Shown here: in pieces, positions 7,778 through 14,080 of the stretch
Position numbering within the stretch: position 1 is the first letter of the stretch
How the letters are laid out: each line of letters begins with the position of its first letter
Source: a virus
DNA length: 38,791 nucleotides
Direction: 5' to 3' (one strand)
Virus record (IMG/VR): IMGVR_UViG_3300043602_000141
Location: 1-38,791 of that record
Program-made: the position numbers and the translations under genes
The notes under the pieces: generated by a model
What the model was told of the DNA's origin: nothing
Database searches by the model: none
Seen by the model: the letters and a program-made list of their open reading frames with translations, nothing else

Positions 7778-8112
7778 TGCCGAATCTGAATGATCTCTTT
7801 CCGAGTCGCTACCTGAAGGCGGCCGACCTGCAGGGCAGCTCGCCGACGGTCACGGTCGCGGGCGTGATGCTCGAGGTCATGGGCCGCAACCGCGAGAAAA
7901 AGCCCGTCGTGTACTTCGTCGGCAAGACGAAGGGCTTGTTGCTCAACAAAACCAATGCGACGGCGATCGCGCGGATCGCGGGCTCGGACAATACCGATCA
8001 GTGGGTCGGCGTGCGGGTGCGGCTCGTGGCGACGACGGACACGTTCGGTAAAGAGTCGTATCCGGTCGTGCGCGTCGCGGCGCCGATCGCGGCCGTGGGG
8101 CGTGTCAGTTGA
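7777..8112 (+). CDS. Phage protein, possibly OB-fold/ssDNA-binding-like, 111 aa
   Basis: 111 residues, ATG in a TAATG overlap. The sequence MPNLNDLFPSRYLKAADLQG, then EKKPVVYFVGKTKGLLLNKTNATAIARIAG and WVGVRVRLVATTD resembles a widespread phage protein encoded next to recombination nucleases. Its alternating beta pattern and DNA-metabolism neighbourhood make an OB-like or ssDNA-binding role possible. I recognise the family shape but not a proven function. It overlaps by four bases with the downstream nuclease gene, supporting a functional pair. Confidence 0.65.
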   Translation: MPNLNDLFPSRYLKAADLQGSSPTVTVAGVMLEVMGRNREKKPVVYFVGKTKGLLLNKTNATAIARIAGSDNTDQWVGVRVRLVATTDTFGKESYPVVRVAAPIAAVGRVS

Positions 8113-8909
8113 CGCGCGAGGACACGACGCACGGGCGGTTCTACGTGATCGACGGGGTCCGCTATCCGTCGGTCACGACGATCCTCGGCGCGATCAACAA
8201 ACCGGCGCTGGTGCCGTGGGCGGCGAACCGCGAGCGCGAGAAAGTCTCGGCGGCGGCCGCGGATCTCTACGCGTCGTGGGCGGCGCAAACCGTCCGGCCG
8301 CAGCTCCCGCGCGCGGCGTTCCTGTCGACGCTCGTCGCGGGGCTCGGGCCGGTCCGGGCGCATGAGAAGCTGCTCGAGGACGCGAGCAACATCGGATCGC
8401 AAGTCCACAAGTACATCGAATGGGCGATCCGGATGCGGCTCGGCGCGGTGGCGGGGCCGGAACCCGTGATCACGGCGGAGGCGATGCACGGGTTCCGGGT
8501 GTTCGATCAGTGGGCGGCCTCGGTGCGGCTCAAGCCGGTCCTGGTCGAGCGCGTGGTGCATTCGACGGCGCACGGCTATGCGGGCACGATGGATCTCCTG
8601 GCGCGGGTCCACGGCAAGCTGGTGTTGCTCGATTTCAAAACGGGCAAGGCGGTGTATCCGGAGGCGTTGCTGCAGAATGCGGCGTACCGAATGGCGGCGC
8701 ATGACATGGGGTATCCGCCGGTCGGCGGGCTGATCGTGCGGCTCCCGAAAGTCGTCACGGATCCGGCGATGGAGGTCGTCCCCGTGCCGTCGGTGACGGA
8801 GTTATTCCCGGTGTTCCTGGCGACGAAGGCGCTCTGGCACTGGACGCAGCAGCACGCCGCGTCGCGGGTGCGCAAGCCGGGGCCGCGGCGGATCGAGCGG
8901 GTGGCGTAA
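8109..8909 (+). CDS. PD-(D/E)XK (Cas4/RecB-like) nuclease
   Basis: 266 residues, TTG start overlapping the upstream stop. The nuclease core is visible: an early His (H100 in SQVHKYIEW), GYAGTMD with D162, LVLLDFKTGK with D175 and K177 (the DxK motif), and QNAAY (Q189, Y193), the QxxxY motif of RecB/Cas4/lambda-exonuclease-like enzymes. Such phage enzymes resect dsDNA ends for recombination or degrade host DNA. No CxxC cluster of Cas4 type is seen, so an iron-sulphur centre is unlikely. It is the end of the early operon. A recombinase partner (Redbeta, Erf or RecT) was not recognised. Confidence 0.85.
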   Translation: MTREDTTHGRFYVIDGVRYPSVTTILGAINKPALVPWAANREREKVSAAAADLYASWAAQTVRPQLPRAAFLSTLVAGLGPVRAHEKLLEDASNIGSQVHKYIEWAIRMRLGAVAGPEPVITAEAMHGFRVFDQWAASVRLKPVLVERVVHSTAHGYAGTMDLLARVHGKLVLLDFKTGKAVYPEALLQNAAYRMAAHDMGYPPVGGLIVRLPKVVTDPAMEVVPVPSVTELFPVFLATKALWHWTQQHAASRVRKPGPRRIERVA

Positions 8910-8955
8910 CAACGCGGGCACAGACACGCGGGCTATTTTGTGGTAGTGGGCGCGA

Positions 8956-8990
8956 GTCTGCGAAGTCTCAGAACGTGGGGCTTCGCAGAC
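8956..8990 (+). other. 10-bp perfect inverted repeat (hairpin) after the nuclease gene
   Basis: GTCTGCGAAG (8956-8965) and CTTCGCAGAC (8981-8990) can pair around a 15-base loop. No T-run follows, so it is not a classic intrinsic terminator. It may be an RNA-stabilising hairpin or a protein-binding site. The arms share a CGCAGA/TCTCAGA word seen in several other places. Confidence 0.6.
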
Positions 8991-9028
8991 GTCGCAGAGT
9001 CGATCAGGCGAACGACCAGGAGAGCGAC

Positions 9029-9307
9029 ATGGCCGACGAGCACGATCCCGTTCCGTTAACCGCCGACGAGGAACTCAAGCGCCTCCTCCTCGGACTCGCC
9101 ACGCGGATCGTGCACCAAGCGATCGAACTGGAAACGCTCCGGGGCTACCTGGTGAACTCCCAACAGATCCAGATCGATCCGGTCGCCATGGCCGAGGAGC
9201 GCGAGCGGGTTCGGTACGCCTTTCGGCACGAGCTCGAGGCGTTGGCGCGGGGCGGCCCGGAGGATCCCTGGGCCGGGATCGCGGCGGTCACGGGGAAGCT
9301 GCACTAA
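9029..9307 (+). CDS. Hypothetical helical protein, 92 aa
   Basis: 92 residues, ATG after a good AGGAGAG ribosome site. Acidic N-terminus, then two predicted helices (about residues 15-45 and 52-75). No family recognised. Separated from the nuclease gene by 119 bases with a hairpin, so it may have its own control. Its end overlaps by four bases with the end of the convergent gene at 9304-9588. Confidence 0.6.
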   Translation: MADEHDPVPLTADEELKRLLLGLATRIVHQAIELETLRGYLVNSQQIQIDPVAMAEERERVRYAFRHELEALARGGPEDPWAGIAAVTGKLH

Positions 9308-9588
9308 CGGGTCGGCTTTTTCGCGAACGCGACCACGTCTTTCACCAGCGCCTGCATCGGGCCGATCGTGTGTGCGAGCTCCGCCAAGAACTCTGCTTCG
9401 AATTCGCCGCGGACCAGCCGGCCCTCATGCTCCAGGGTGGCCACGCCGTCCGCGACGCGGGCGGCGCGACTGAGGACGCACGCGATGCGCTCGGGCGTCG
9501 TCAACTGGAGTTCGACGGCGCAGAAGTCGATCAGGCGGCGCACGGGGCTCGTCTCGGGGAGCTCGCGGACAATCGCGGGGAGATCCAT
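9304..9588 (-). CDS. Hypothetical protein, 94 aa
   Basis: 94 residues, leftward. Mostly helical with an acidic middle (EHEGRLVRGEFEAEFLAELAH) and a basic end. No recognised domain. It is the last gene of the leftward lysogeny-side group, tail to tail with the 92-residue rightward gene, 10 bases after the membrane protein gene upstream of it. Confidence 0.55.
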   Translation of the reverse strand: MDLPAIVRELPETSPVRRLIDFCAVELQLTTPERIACVLSRAARVADGVATLEHEGRLVRGEFEAEFLAELAHTIGPMQALVKDVVAFAKKPTR

Positions 9589-9598
9589 CGGGTGCAGT

Positions 9599-9820
9599 CT
9601 ACCCGCCGATCGGCGGCGAGGGGCGCGCCCGACGACGGAGCCAGCGGGGGACCCACCGATCGAGCCAGAGCGTCACGGCCTCGTCCACAGCCGGGATCGG
9701 AGGGCGCGTTTCGGCATTCCACTCGCCGAGCTCCCACCCAATCGCGAAGATCAGCGCGCCGAGGCCCCATCGGCGATCGGGGCACAAGGCGAGGAGTTGG
9801 AGGGCGAACAGGAGCAACAT
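9599..9820 (-). CDS. Small membrane protein near attP, 73 aa
   Basis: From ATG 9820 the protein has 73 residues with two hydrophobic segments, MLLLFALQLLALC (1-13) and GLGALIFAIGWELG (about 19-32), then an Arg-rich soluble tail. An upstream in-frame ATG at 9862 would add 14 polar residues before the hydrophobic stretch and is less likely. It lies between attP and the right end of the lysogeny block, a usual place for lysogenic-conversion genes. A holin-like role is possible but unsupported. Confidence 0.5.
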   Translation of the reverse strand: MLLLFALQLLALCPDRRWGLGALIFAIGWELGEWNAETRPPIPAVDEAVTLWLDRWVPRWLRRRARPSPPIGG

Positions 9821-9867
9821 GCGAGCAGGATACACTCCCGACCATGGGAGGATCCGCGTCACGTTGT

Positions 9868-9888
9868 GTGCTACCCGCAGTGCTACCC
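9868..9888 (+). promoter_or_regulatory. Arm-type integrase sites, left of attP core
   Basis: Two copies of GTGCTACCC start at 9868 and 9880, 12 bases apart. An identical pair with the same 12-base spacing and orientation lies right of the tRNA core at 10117 and 10129. Paired 9-10 bp direct repeats flanking a core are the normal arrangement of integrase N-domain (arm) binding sites. Confidence 0.75.
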
Positions 9889-10015
9889 ATGCCGAATGAC
9901 AGGGGGTGGATTTTGCGGGAAAACCATAGAGTTTTATAGAACCTGCATCCGTCGAGCTTCATGCGCGCCGTGCGATTTCAGGCCGAAAAGCGCACGAGTC
10001 TGCGCCCGGCCGGAT

Positions 10016-10062
10016 GGTCTGCAAAACCTCCACCCCCGGTTCAAATCCGGGCGGCGCCTCCA
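10016..10062 (+). other. attP: attP core: 3' part of a tRNA-Cys(GCA) gene
   Basis: Reading 5' to 3': anticodon loop CTGCAAA (anticodon GCA 10021-10023), 3' anticodon strand ACCTC, variable CACC, T-arm CCCGG-TTCAAAT-CCGGG, acceptor strand CGGCGCC, T73 and CCA (10060-10062). U73 and GCA identify tRNA-Cys. Upstream of about 10016 the anticodon-stem pairing fails and there is no D-arm or 5' acceptor strand, so this is not a whole tRNA. Phages integrating into tRNA genes carry exactly this 3' segment to restore the gene. The integrase gene ends 18 bases away. The flank from 9889 to 10015 includes an AT-rich patch (about 9910-9945) suited to a bending protein. Confidence 0.9.
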
Positions 10063-10079
10063 AATTCCCTAACCTTTCG

Positions 10080-11225
10080 TCACGTCCACGGGAGACGCAG
10101 CTGCGGGGCTGCGTCGGTGCTACCCGTGGTGCTACCCGCGCCGAGGCCATCCAGCTTCAGGGCGGCGTCCGCCAAGTCGCCCGGACTCACGATGTTGTAG
10201 CGTTCGAACACGGACCGGGTTTTATGGCCCGTCATCTGCATCGCCACGCGTTCCGGCACGCCGCGGCGCACCATGTTGCGGACCGCCGTCCGCCGGAAAT
10301 CGTGGGGGATCTTCCCGGGCTGGCCGGCGAGGCGACACGCGGTCGTCCACGCCTTATTGAACCGCTTGATCGGCTTCGGGTACTTGGTCCCGCCGCGACC
10401 CTTCGCGACCAGGCGCACAAAGACACGGGGACAGATCAGGCCGCGCGCCGCGAGCTGGTCCCGCACCTGTTGCCGCGCGAGCAGCACCGCGCGCAGTTCG
10501 CTCGTCAGGTGGAAGACGCGCCCGTCGTCGTTTTTCGTGGTCCCGGGATCGAGCCGCACTTCGTTCGACTCGAGATCCACCTGGCGCCATTCGAGCGGGA
10601 GGATTTCGCTATCGATGCGCCAGCCGGTGATGTAGGCGAACGTCACCACGGGCTGCAGCGCGTCGGGGAGATGCGCGCGGACGCTCTCAAACGCTTCGCG
10701 CTCGAAAAACCCGGCGCGGACGTTCGACTCCTGGAGGAGCGGGATGTGTGGCCGGTGTAGGAGCTTGCCGCCTTGCACGGCGAGCGTGAACATGCGTTTC
10801 AGGATCGTGAGTTCTCGATTCACCGTCCCGACCGCCGCGCCCGCGGCGAGCCGGCGCGCCGTGTACGCGCGGATGTCGGCGGTGCTCAGGTCGGCCAGTT
10901 TCCAGCCGCCGAAGGCGACGCCGAGGTGCAGGGCGATCCGGCGCTGGACGGCGGCGAGCGACCGCCGCCCGTTCGTGCTGTAGTCGGCTTCAAGATCGGC
11001 CGCGGCGGCGTCGAATCTGATTTTCCCGACGGCCGCGCCGACGGGGAGGCCGCGGCCGCTGTCGGTCTCGCGGTCGTTGCAAATCCGCTGCGCTTTCATT
11101 TTGAGCGGAGTGCCGCTGCTCTCGATGATGGCCCGGCCGTTCCGGTAGTACTTCATCATCCAGTTCCGGCGCACGACAACCCGGCCGTCTTTGCGTGTCG
11201 TCTTCTGTCGAAAGACGGAGCCCAT
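10080..11225 (-). CDS. int: Tyrosine recombinase integrase
   Basis: 381 residues. The N-terminal part (about 1-65) carries basic, beta-rich arm-binding features; the core-binding domain is about 66-165. The catalytic domain holds all expected residues: R203 (ITGWRIDSEIL), K231 (TTKNDDGR), H308 and R311 (HDFRRTAVRNM), H334 (MTGHKTRSV) and nucleophile Y343 (FERYNIVS). It should catalyse site-specific recombination between the tRNA-Cys attP and a host tRNA-Cys gene. Its 3' end contains two arm sites, and the C-terminal GSTTGST is a by-product of them. It lies at the end of the leftward lysogeny operon, 9 bases after a coiled-coil gene. Confidence 0.95.
   Translation of the reverse strand: MGSVFRQKTTRKDGRVVVRRNWMMKYYRNGRAIIESSGTPLKMKAQRICNDRETDSGRGLPVGAAVGKIRFDAAAADLEADYSTNGRRSLAAVQRRIALHLGVAFGGWKLADLSTADIRAYTARRLAAGAAVGTVNRELTILKRMFTLAVQGGKLLHRPHIPLLQESNVRAGFFEREAFESVRAHLPDALQPVVTFAYITGWRIDSEILPLEWRQVDLESNEVRLDPGTTKNDDGRVFHLTSELRAVLLARQQVRDQLAARGLICPRVFVRLVAKGRGGTKYPKPIKRFNKAWTTACRLAGQPGKIPHDFRRTAVRNMVRRGVPERVAMQMTGHKTRSVFERYNIVSPGDLADAALKLDGLGAGSTTGSTDAAPQLRLPWT
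10117..10137 (+). promoter_or_regulatory. Arm-type integrase sites, right of attP core
   Basis: GTGCTACCC at 10117 and 10129, same spacing and orientation as the left pair. These sites lie inside the integrase 3' coding end and encode its GSTTGST segment. An adjacent inverted repeat GACGCAG/CTGCGTC (10094-10115) may be an additional protein site or a hairpin. Confidence 0.75.
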
Positions 11226-11233
11226 AGGGGCCG

Positions 11234-11530
11234 TTAGGACGCGGCGCCGTTGGTCGGTGGCGTCGACTTGCGCACGAGCTCGAGGACGAGCCCTTCGAGG
11301 CGGTGGACGGTCTCGCGCAGGTCGTCGTGTTCGTCGCGCAGGTCTTGGTGTGCGTCGTGCGCGCGCAGCGCCGCGTCGGCCATCTTCTGGAGGCCCTCCA
11401 GTGCCCGGCGCATCGCGGCGTGCCCCTGTTGGAGCGCGAGCATCGCCTGCTGATTGGCGTCGGTCACTTGGATGAGCGCGTCGGCCGTCTGCCGCAACCC
11501 CTCGAACTCCTCGCGAAACGCATCGGTCAT
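11234..11530 (-). CDS. Coiled-coil protein upstream of int, 98 aa
   Basis: 98 residues, nearly all helical with heptad-like Leu spacing (about 10-88, for example LQKMADAALRAHDAHQDLRDEHDDLRETVHRLEGLVLEL). No enzymatic motif. Its leader and first codons (MTDAFREEFEGLRQ) are copied in a truncated duplicate at 11904-11966. Function unknown; co-transcription with int is likely because only nine bases separate them. Confidence 0.65.
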   Translation of the reverse strand: MTDAFREEFEGLRQTADALIQVTDANQQAMLALQQGHAAMRRALEGLQKMADAALRAHDAHQDLRDEHDDLRETVHRLEGLVLELVRKSTPPTNGAAS

Positions 11531-11558
11531 TCGTTCAGTCCTTGCGTGTTGTCGACAG

Positions 11559-11690
11559 TCATTGGTTCCACGCCCATTTCACAAACCGAACGAGGAGGTA
11601 CAACCCTCCGCCGCTGATACCCACCGTGGCGGCCAGTAGGAGCAGCCACTTGACGATCGAGACCGGTGGTCTAGTTTGAAAAAGTTCCAA
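11559..11690 (-). CDS. Tiny single-span membrane protein, 43 aa
   Basis: From TTG 11690, one base after the upstream stop, the protein is 43 residues: a polar N-terminus (MELFQTRPPVS), a hydrophobic span IVKWLLLLAATVGISGGGLYLLV (about 12-34, glycine-rich middle) and a basic aromatic end. There is no good ribosome site, so it would depend on translational coupling to the 71-residue gene. The start is uncertain, but the span is convincing. Candidate holin-like or lysogenic-conversion peptide. Confidence 0.45.
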   Translation of the reverse strand: MELFQTRPPVSIVKWLLLLAATVGISGGGLYLLVRFVKWAWNQ

Positions 11691-11691
11691 G

Positions 11692-11907
11692 TCAAGGCGA
11701 ACGGCGTGGCGCCACTCTGATTCTGATCTCGGTTAGCTCGCCTTCGATCAGGCTTAGGCGAGTGTGGATGTGGTCGAGCGTTACGTCGATGTTGACCAAT
11801 GACTCCGCGCAACGCTTTGCTTGCCGTTCAACCTCTCCGATGGTAATCGTGACAGACCAAAAGCCGCCGCAGAGAACGAGAATTAGAACGGTCCATTCCC
11901 ACGTCAT
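11692..11907 (-). CDS. Membrane-anchored coiled-coil protein, 71 aa
   Basis: ATG 11907 overlaps (ATGA) the stop of the tiny upstream reading frame; an ATG at 11913 would add two residues. Residues 3-20 (WEWTVLILVLCGGFWSVTI) form a membrane span. A helical, coiled-coil-like tail follows (IGEVERQAKRCAESLVNIDVTLDHIHTRLSLIEGELTEI). The layout recalls small phage membrane proteins such as spanin or superinfection-exclusion proteins, but no family is recognised. The base composition is clearly more AT-rich than the rest of the genome, suggesting separate acquisition. Confidence 0.6.
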   Translation of the reverse strand: MTWEWTVLILVLCGGFWSVTITIGEVERQAKRCAESLVNIDVTLDHIHTRLSLIEGELTEIRIRVAPRRSP

Positions 11908-11966
11908 ATGCATGCTCGGCCACGTTGGTTGAGCGCCTCGAACATCGCGCGGAATGGTTCGGTCAT
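11904..11966 (-). pseudogene. Truncated duplicate of the start of the 98-aa coiled-coil gene
   Basis: A 20-residue reading frame (MTEPFRAMFEALNQRGRACI) matches the start of the 11234-11530 gene (MTDAFREEFEGLRQ). The upstream bases also match (ACTGAACGA directly before ATG, preceded by GTTGTC/GACAACACG-like sequence in both). So a gene start plus its leader was duplicated, and the body was replaced by the membrane-protein gene. It may now act as a leader peptide, because its stop overlaps the next ATG. Confidence 0.6.
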
Positions 11967-12012
11967 TCGTTCAGTCCTGCGATCGTGTTGTCCACGACGA
12001 GGCGGATCAAGG

Positions 12013-12513
12013 TCAGCCTCGAGCGTGGCGCCGTTTGTTCGGCGCGAGTTCGGCCGATGTTTGTTCAGTAGGCACGGCGTCGCGGTGACGCGTGTGCTCC
12101 TTCTCCGCCAGCTTGACGCCGCGGGCGTAGCCCCCTTGGACAGCAGCGTGCGGGTCGGTCGTGCTCGAAGGAATGAAATTCCTCATCCACGACAACATGT
12201 TCTCCCGTACGGCCCGTGGCATGGCGTTCCAGACAGCGAGAACGACTCGTTCCTCGGCGGTCATCGGATTTGACGCCTGGCCGTACAGGCGCTCAAACCG
12301 GTCTGCGAGATCGGGTTTCTTCGCCGCACGAAAGACGGTGGACGGTTGTTCGCCGAGAACCTCCGCAAGCAGGAGACAGTTCTCCGTGCTCAGCGTGCCT
12401 TGCTTCACCCCTCGCAGGAACCCCGAGAACGTGATCCCCATGGTTCTCGCGAGGTGTTGTAGCGTCCCGAACTTCCCGCGGCGTTCTTTTAAGAATTGCT
12501 GCAAAGCATTCAC
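12013..12513 (-). CDS. HTH repressor (CI-like position), non-LexA type
   Basis: 166 residues from GTG 12513 (VNALQQFLKERRGKFGTLQHLARTMG). Residues 13-53 form an XRE-like helix-turn-helix (TLQHLARTMGITFSGFLRGVKQGTLSTENCLLLAEVLG). The C-terminal half is helical and polar; no Ser-Lys peptidase dyad or cleavage site of LexA/CI type is visible, so induction by RecA self-cleavage is unlikely. A longer frame reaches upstream to 12636 but would run through the operator region. It heads the leftward operon ending in int and faces a small rightward HTH gene, the lambda cI-cro geometry. Confidence 0.75.
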   Translation of the reverse strand: MNALQQFLKERRGKFGTLQHLARTMGITFSGFLRGVKQGTLSTENCLLLAEVLGEQPSTVFRAAKKPDLADRFERLYGQASNPMTAEERVVLAVWNAMPRAVRENMLSWMRNFIPSSTTDPHAAVQGGYARGVKLAEKEHTRHRDAVPTEQTSAELAPNKRRHARG

Positions 12514-12531
12514 TATGACTTCACGGTAGAA

Positions 12532-12626
12532 GACACAGTGTCGTGACCGCCACTGTAACACGGAATTGACATGACCGACAGTGATGTGAAATAAAGGCGT
12601 GTCCGGACAGTCACTAACTACTGTCC
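12532..12626. promoter_or_regulatory. Operator cluster between the divergent HTH genes
   Basis: Several ACAGT/ACTGT half-sites crowd this gap: GACACAGTGTC (12532-12542, arms GACAC/GTGTC), CACTGT (12551), ACAGTG (12578) and the inverted repeat GGACAGT-N8-ACTGTCC (12605-12626). Such an array of related sites between two divergently encoded HTH regulators is what a lysis-lysogeny switch region looks like. Which protein binds which site cannot be read from sequence. Confidence 0.7.
12566..12595 (+). promoter_or_regulatory. Putative rightward promoter of the replication operon
   Basis: TTGACA (12566-12571) is followed after 18 bases by AATAAA (12590-12595), a partial -10 match. An operator half-site ACAGTG lies inside the spacer. 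It would start transcription about 40 bases before the GTG of the 80-residue HTH gene. Confidence 0.55.
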
Positions 12627-12641
12627 TAGGGGTCAACCGAC

Positions 12642-12884
12642 GTGAATGCAGAAACGAAAACGCTGATTAGCCGGCTGAATCAGATCCGCCTCGACGGCGA
12701 TCTGAGCTACGCCGCGCTCGCCGATCGGGTCGGCATCGACCCAGGCGGGCTCTACAAAATCCTAAATGATCGAAGCGCGCGACCCTACGATCGAACGCTC
12801 CACAAGATTCGCCGCTACCTGGACGCGCCGGCCGCTGAACAGCCGGCGAAGCCGTCGCGCAAGGCGAAGGGTCGCGCTGCATGA
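12642..12884 (+). CDS. Small HTH protein in Cro position, 80 aa
   Basis: 80 residues, GTG start. Residues 20-45 (LSYAALADRVGIDPGGLYKILNDRSARPYDRT) are a typical XRE helix-turn-helix; the tail is Lys/Arg/Ala-rich. It is the first rightward gene opposite the 166-residue repressor, with the operator cluster between them, so a Cro-like role is the simplest reading. Its stop overlaps the next ATG (ATGA). Confidence 0.75.
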   Translation: MNAETKTLISRLNQIRLDGDLSYAALADRVGIDPGGLYKILNDRSARPYDRTLHKIRRYLDAPAAEQPAKPSRKAKGRAA

Positions 12885-13105
12885 GCGCGCCCGAGCGGGC
12901 CATGACGCCGGCCGAGCTCCGCGCGGCGCTGCAGCTCGCCGTGTCGACCTTTTTCAAATATCAAGCGAGGGGGAAGTTCGAGCAGTGGGAACTCACCCCA
13001 CGCATCGGCCCGCGCCGCTACTCGCGCAAGGCCGTGCAGGCCTACCTCGATCGCGACGACCCGCCGGCCCGGGTGTTCGGCCGGAAGCGGGCGGCGATGG
13101 GGTGA
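12881..13105 (+). CDS. Excisionase/MerR-like DNA-binding protein, 74 aa
   Basis: 74 residues. Residues 9-58 (TPAELRAALQLAVSTFFKYQARGKFEQWEL, then GPRRYSRKAVQAYLD) have the winged-helix pattern of excisionase/MerR-type small proteins: helix, turn, aromatic-rich recognition helix, wing ending in RRYSRKAVxAYL. It may be Xis, or a CII-like activator by position just after the Cro-like gene. The overlap with both neighbours indicates coupled translation. Confidence 0.65.
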   Translation: MSAPERAMTPAELRAALQLAVSTFFKYQARGKFEQWELTPRIGPRRYSRKAVQAYLDRDDPPARVFGRKRAAMG

Positions 13106-13335
13106 CGCCGCCGCGGGACCGCCTGGCGGCGGGGCGGCGCCGGGATCTCGGGCGCGAAGTGCGGCGGGCGGTCGATCGGCGATTCTCCCGCGCGTTGTTC
13201 TTCGCCTTGACCGTGCCGGGGATCGAGGAGCAGGGGCAGCGGGAGATCGCGCGCGTCATGGGCGAGGAACAGGGGCGGCTGGTCGCGGAGCTGCTCTCGC
13301 TGCTCGATGACGACCAGGGGGGTGGGGGCGCATGA
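13102..13335 (+). CDS. Hypothetical protein, 77 aa
   Basis: 77 residues from GTG 13102, which overlaps the upstream stop (GTGA). Basic first half (RRRDLGREVRRAVDRRFSR), then a helix ending in an acidic DDDQGG tail. No family recognised; probably nucleic-acid-associated by charge only. It overlaps the next ATG by four bases. Confidence 0.55.
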   Translation: MTPPRDRLAAGRRRDLGREVRRAVDRRFSRALFFALTVPGIEEQGQREIARVMGEEQGRLVAELLSLLDDDQGGGGA

Positions 13336-13532
13336 AGGAACTGATGCCGGGCGTGTATGACGACGACCAGGGCGGGATCCACATCGATCTGGCCGTCCTG
13401 CTCCGCGCCAGCGGCTACCCGGACAACCCGTCGGCCCGGGAGACGATGGAAACCGTCCTCCGCCAAATGTTCGGGGACGCCGTCATCGTCACGGACGATC
13501 CGATACCCCGTGGCGGCAAGGTGCCGGATTGA
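13332..13532 (+). CDS. Hypothetical protein, 66 aa, paralogue of the 18040 gene
   Basis: 66 residues. The pattern PGVYDDDQGGIHIDLAVLL, ASGYPDNPSARETMETVL and DAVIV aligns along its length with PGVWRDRAGYVHFSVPEIL, HLGLPDTPATRDLVNRI and DATII in the gene at 18040-18294. Both thus belong to one small family present twice in this phage. The fold appears to be a beta hairpin followed by two helices. Function unknown. Confidence 0.65.
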   Translation: MKELMPGVYDDDQGGIHIDLAVLLRASGYPDNPSARETMETVLRQMFGDAVIVTDDPIPRGGKVPD

Positions 13533-13813
13533 CGTTGCCGCTCACGTCGCGCACGCCGGCGATGCCGTGTCCGCTGTGCGGCTACCTGCTGGACGCGTGT
13601 ACGAACTTCGTCGACGCCGTGCCGCCGGCGCCGGGGGATCTATCGGTCTGTGGGCGGTGTGCGGCGCTGCTCGTGTTTGCCGACGATCTGTCGACCCGGC
13701 TCTTGCGGGACGGGGAATTTTTGGCGCTCGAGGCAGACCTCCGCCGGCAGTTGACGACGCATCAGCGCATGGTGCGCTTGGTATCGGCCACGCTGCCGCC
13801 GGCGGATCGGTGA
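13529..13813 (+). CDS. Zinc-ribbon-like protein, 94 aa
   Basis: 94 residues, TTG start overlapping the upstream stop (TTGA). CPLC (about residues 14-17) and CGRC (about 41-44) form a zinc-ribbon pair, followed by a helical part (LRDGEFLALEADLRRQLTTHQRMVRLVSATL). One of many small CxxC proteins in this operon; it may bind DNA, RNA or a host protein. No known family. Confidence 0.65.
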   Translation: MTLPLTSRTPAMPCPLCGYLLDACTNFVDAVPPAPGDLSVCGRCAALLVFADDLSTRLLRDGEFLALEADLRRQLTTHQRMVRLVSATLPPADR

Positions 13814-13814
13814 C

Positions 13815-13976
13815 GTGTGGATCCTGCTCGGCGCCGTCGTCGTGACGGGGATCGTCGGCGCCGTCGTGGTGATCGCGCTGGTCGAGATCGGGGCGCGGGC
13901 CGTGCGGCGCCGGCGCGACGGGCCGCATGTGTCGGAGCGGTGGGTGAAGGACTTTCGGGACGGGAAGGAACGATGA
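13815..13976 (+). CDS. Small single-span membrane protein, 53 aa
   Basis: GTG 13815, one base after the upstream stop, opens 53 codons. Residues 2-25 (WILLGAVVVTGIVGAVVVIALV) form one membrane span, followed by a basic tail (RRRRDG...KDFRDGKER), so N-out/C-in is expected. It lies in the early rightward operon just before the replication genes. Function unknown. Confidence 0.6.
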   Translation: MWILLGAVVVTGIVGAVVVIALVEIGARAVRRRRDGPHVSERWVKDFRDGKER

Positions 13977-14014
13977 CGCGGCTGGCGACGTGACGTATCG
14001 AACCCAATAAAAGC

Positions 14015-14069
14015 AGAACGTTCATCAACGCGCTTCGCGGCCAGCTTGGTCGCGTGTGGTGAACGTTCT
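14015..14069. repeat. Inverted repeat with two GAACGTTC palindromes before the initiator gene
   Basis: AGAACGTTCA (14015-14024) and TGAACGTTCT (14060-14069) are perfect inverted copies, and each contains the palindrome GAACGTTC. They flank 35 bases containing CGCG-rich sequence. A third copy, TGTGAACGTTCACA, lies at 16837-16850. This may be an operator pair acting by looping, or part of the origin. It occupies the only sizeable gap (13977-14080) in this operon. Confidence 0.65.
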
Positions 14070-14080
14070 GAGCTCGGAGT

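Noticed and set aside
8109-8909. Cas4 or an adaptation-module nuclease
   Set aside because: The RecB-type motifs are there, but the four-cysteine iron-sulphur cluster of Cas4 and any cas neighbours are absent. A phage recombination nuclease fits better.
10011-10062. A functional phage tRNA-Cys gene
   Set aside because: Only the anticodon loop through CCA is present; the D-arm and 5' acceptor strand are missing and the 5' anticodon strand does not pair. It is an attachment-site segment.
9368-10072. Plus-strand frame of 234 codons across attP
   Set aside because: It runs through the tRNA segment and opposite two better minus-strand genes; composition and motifs are not protein-like.
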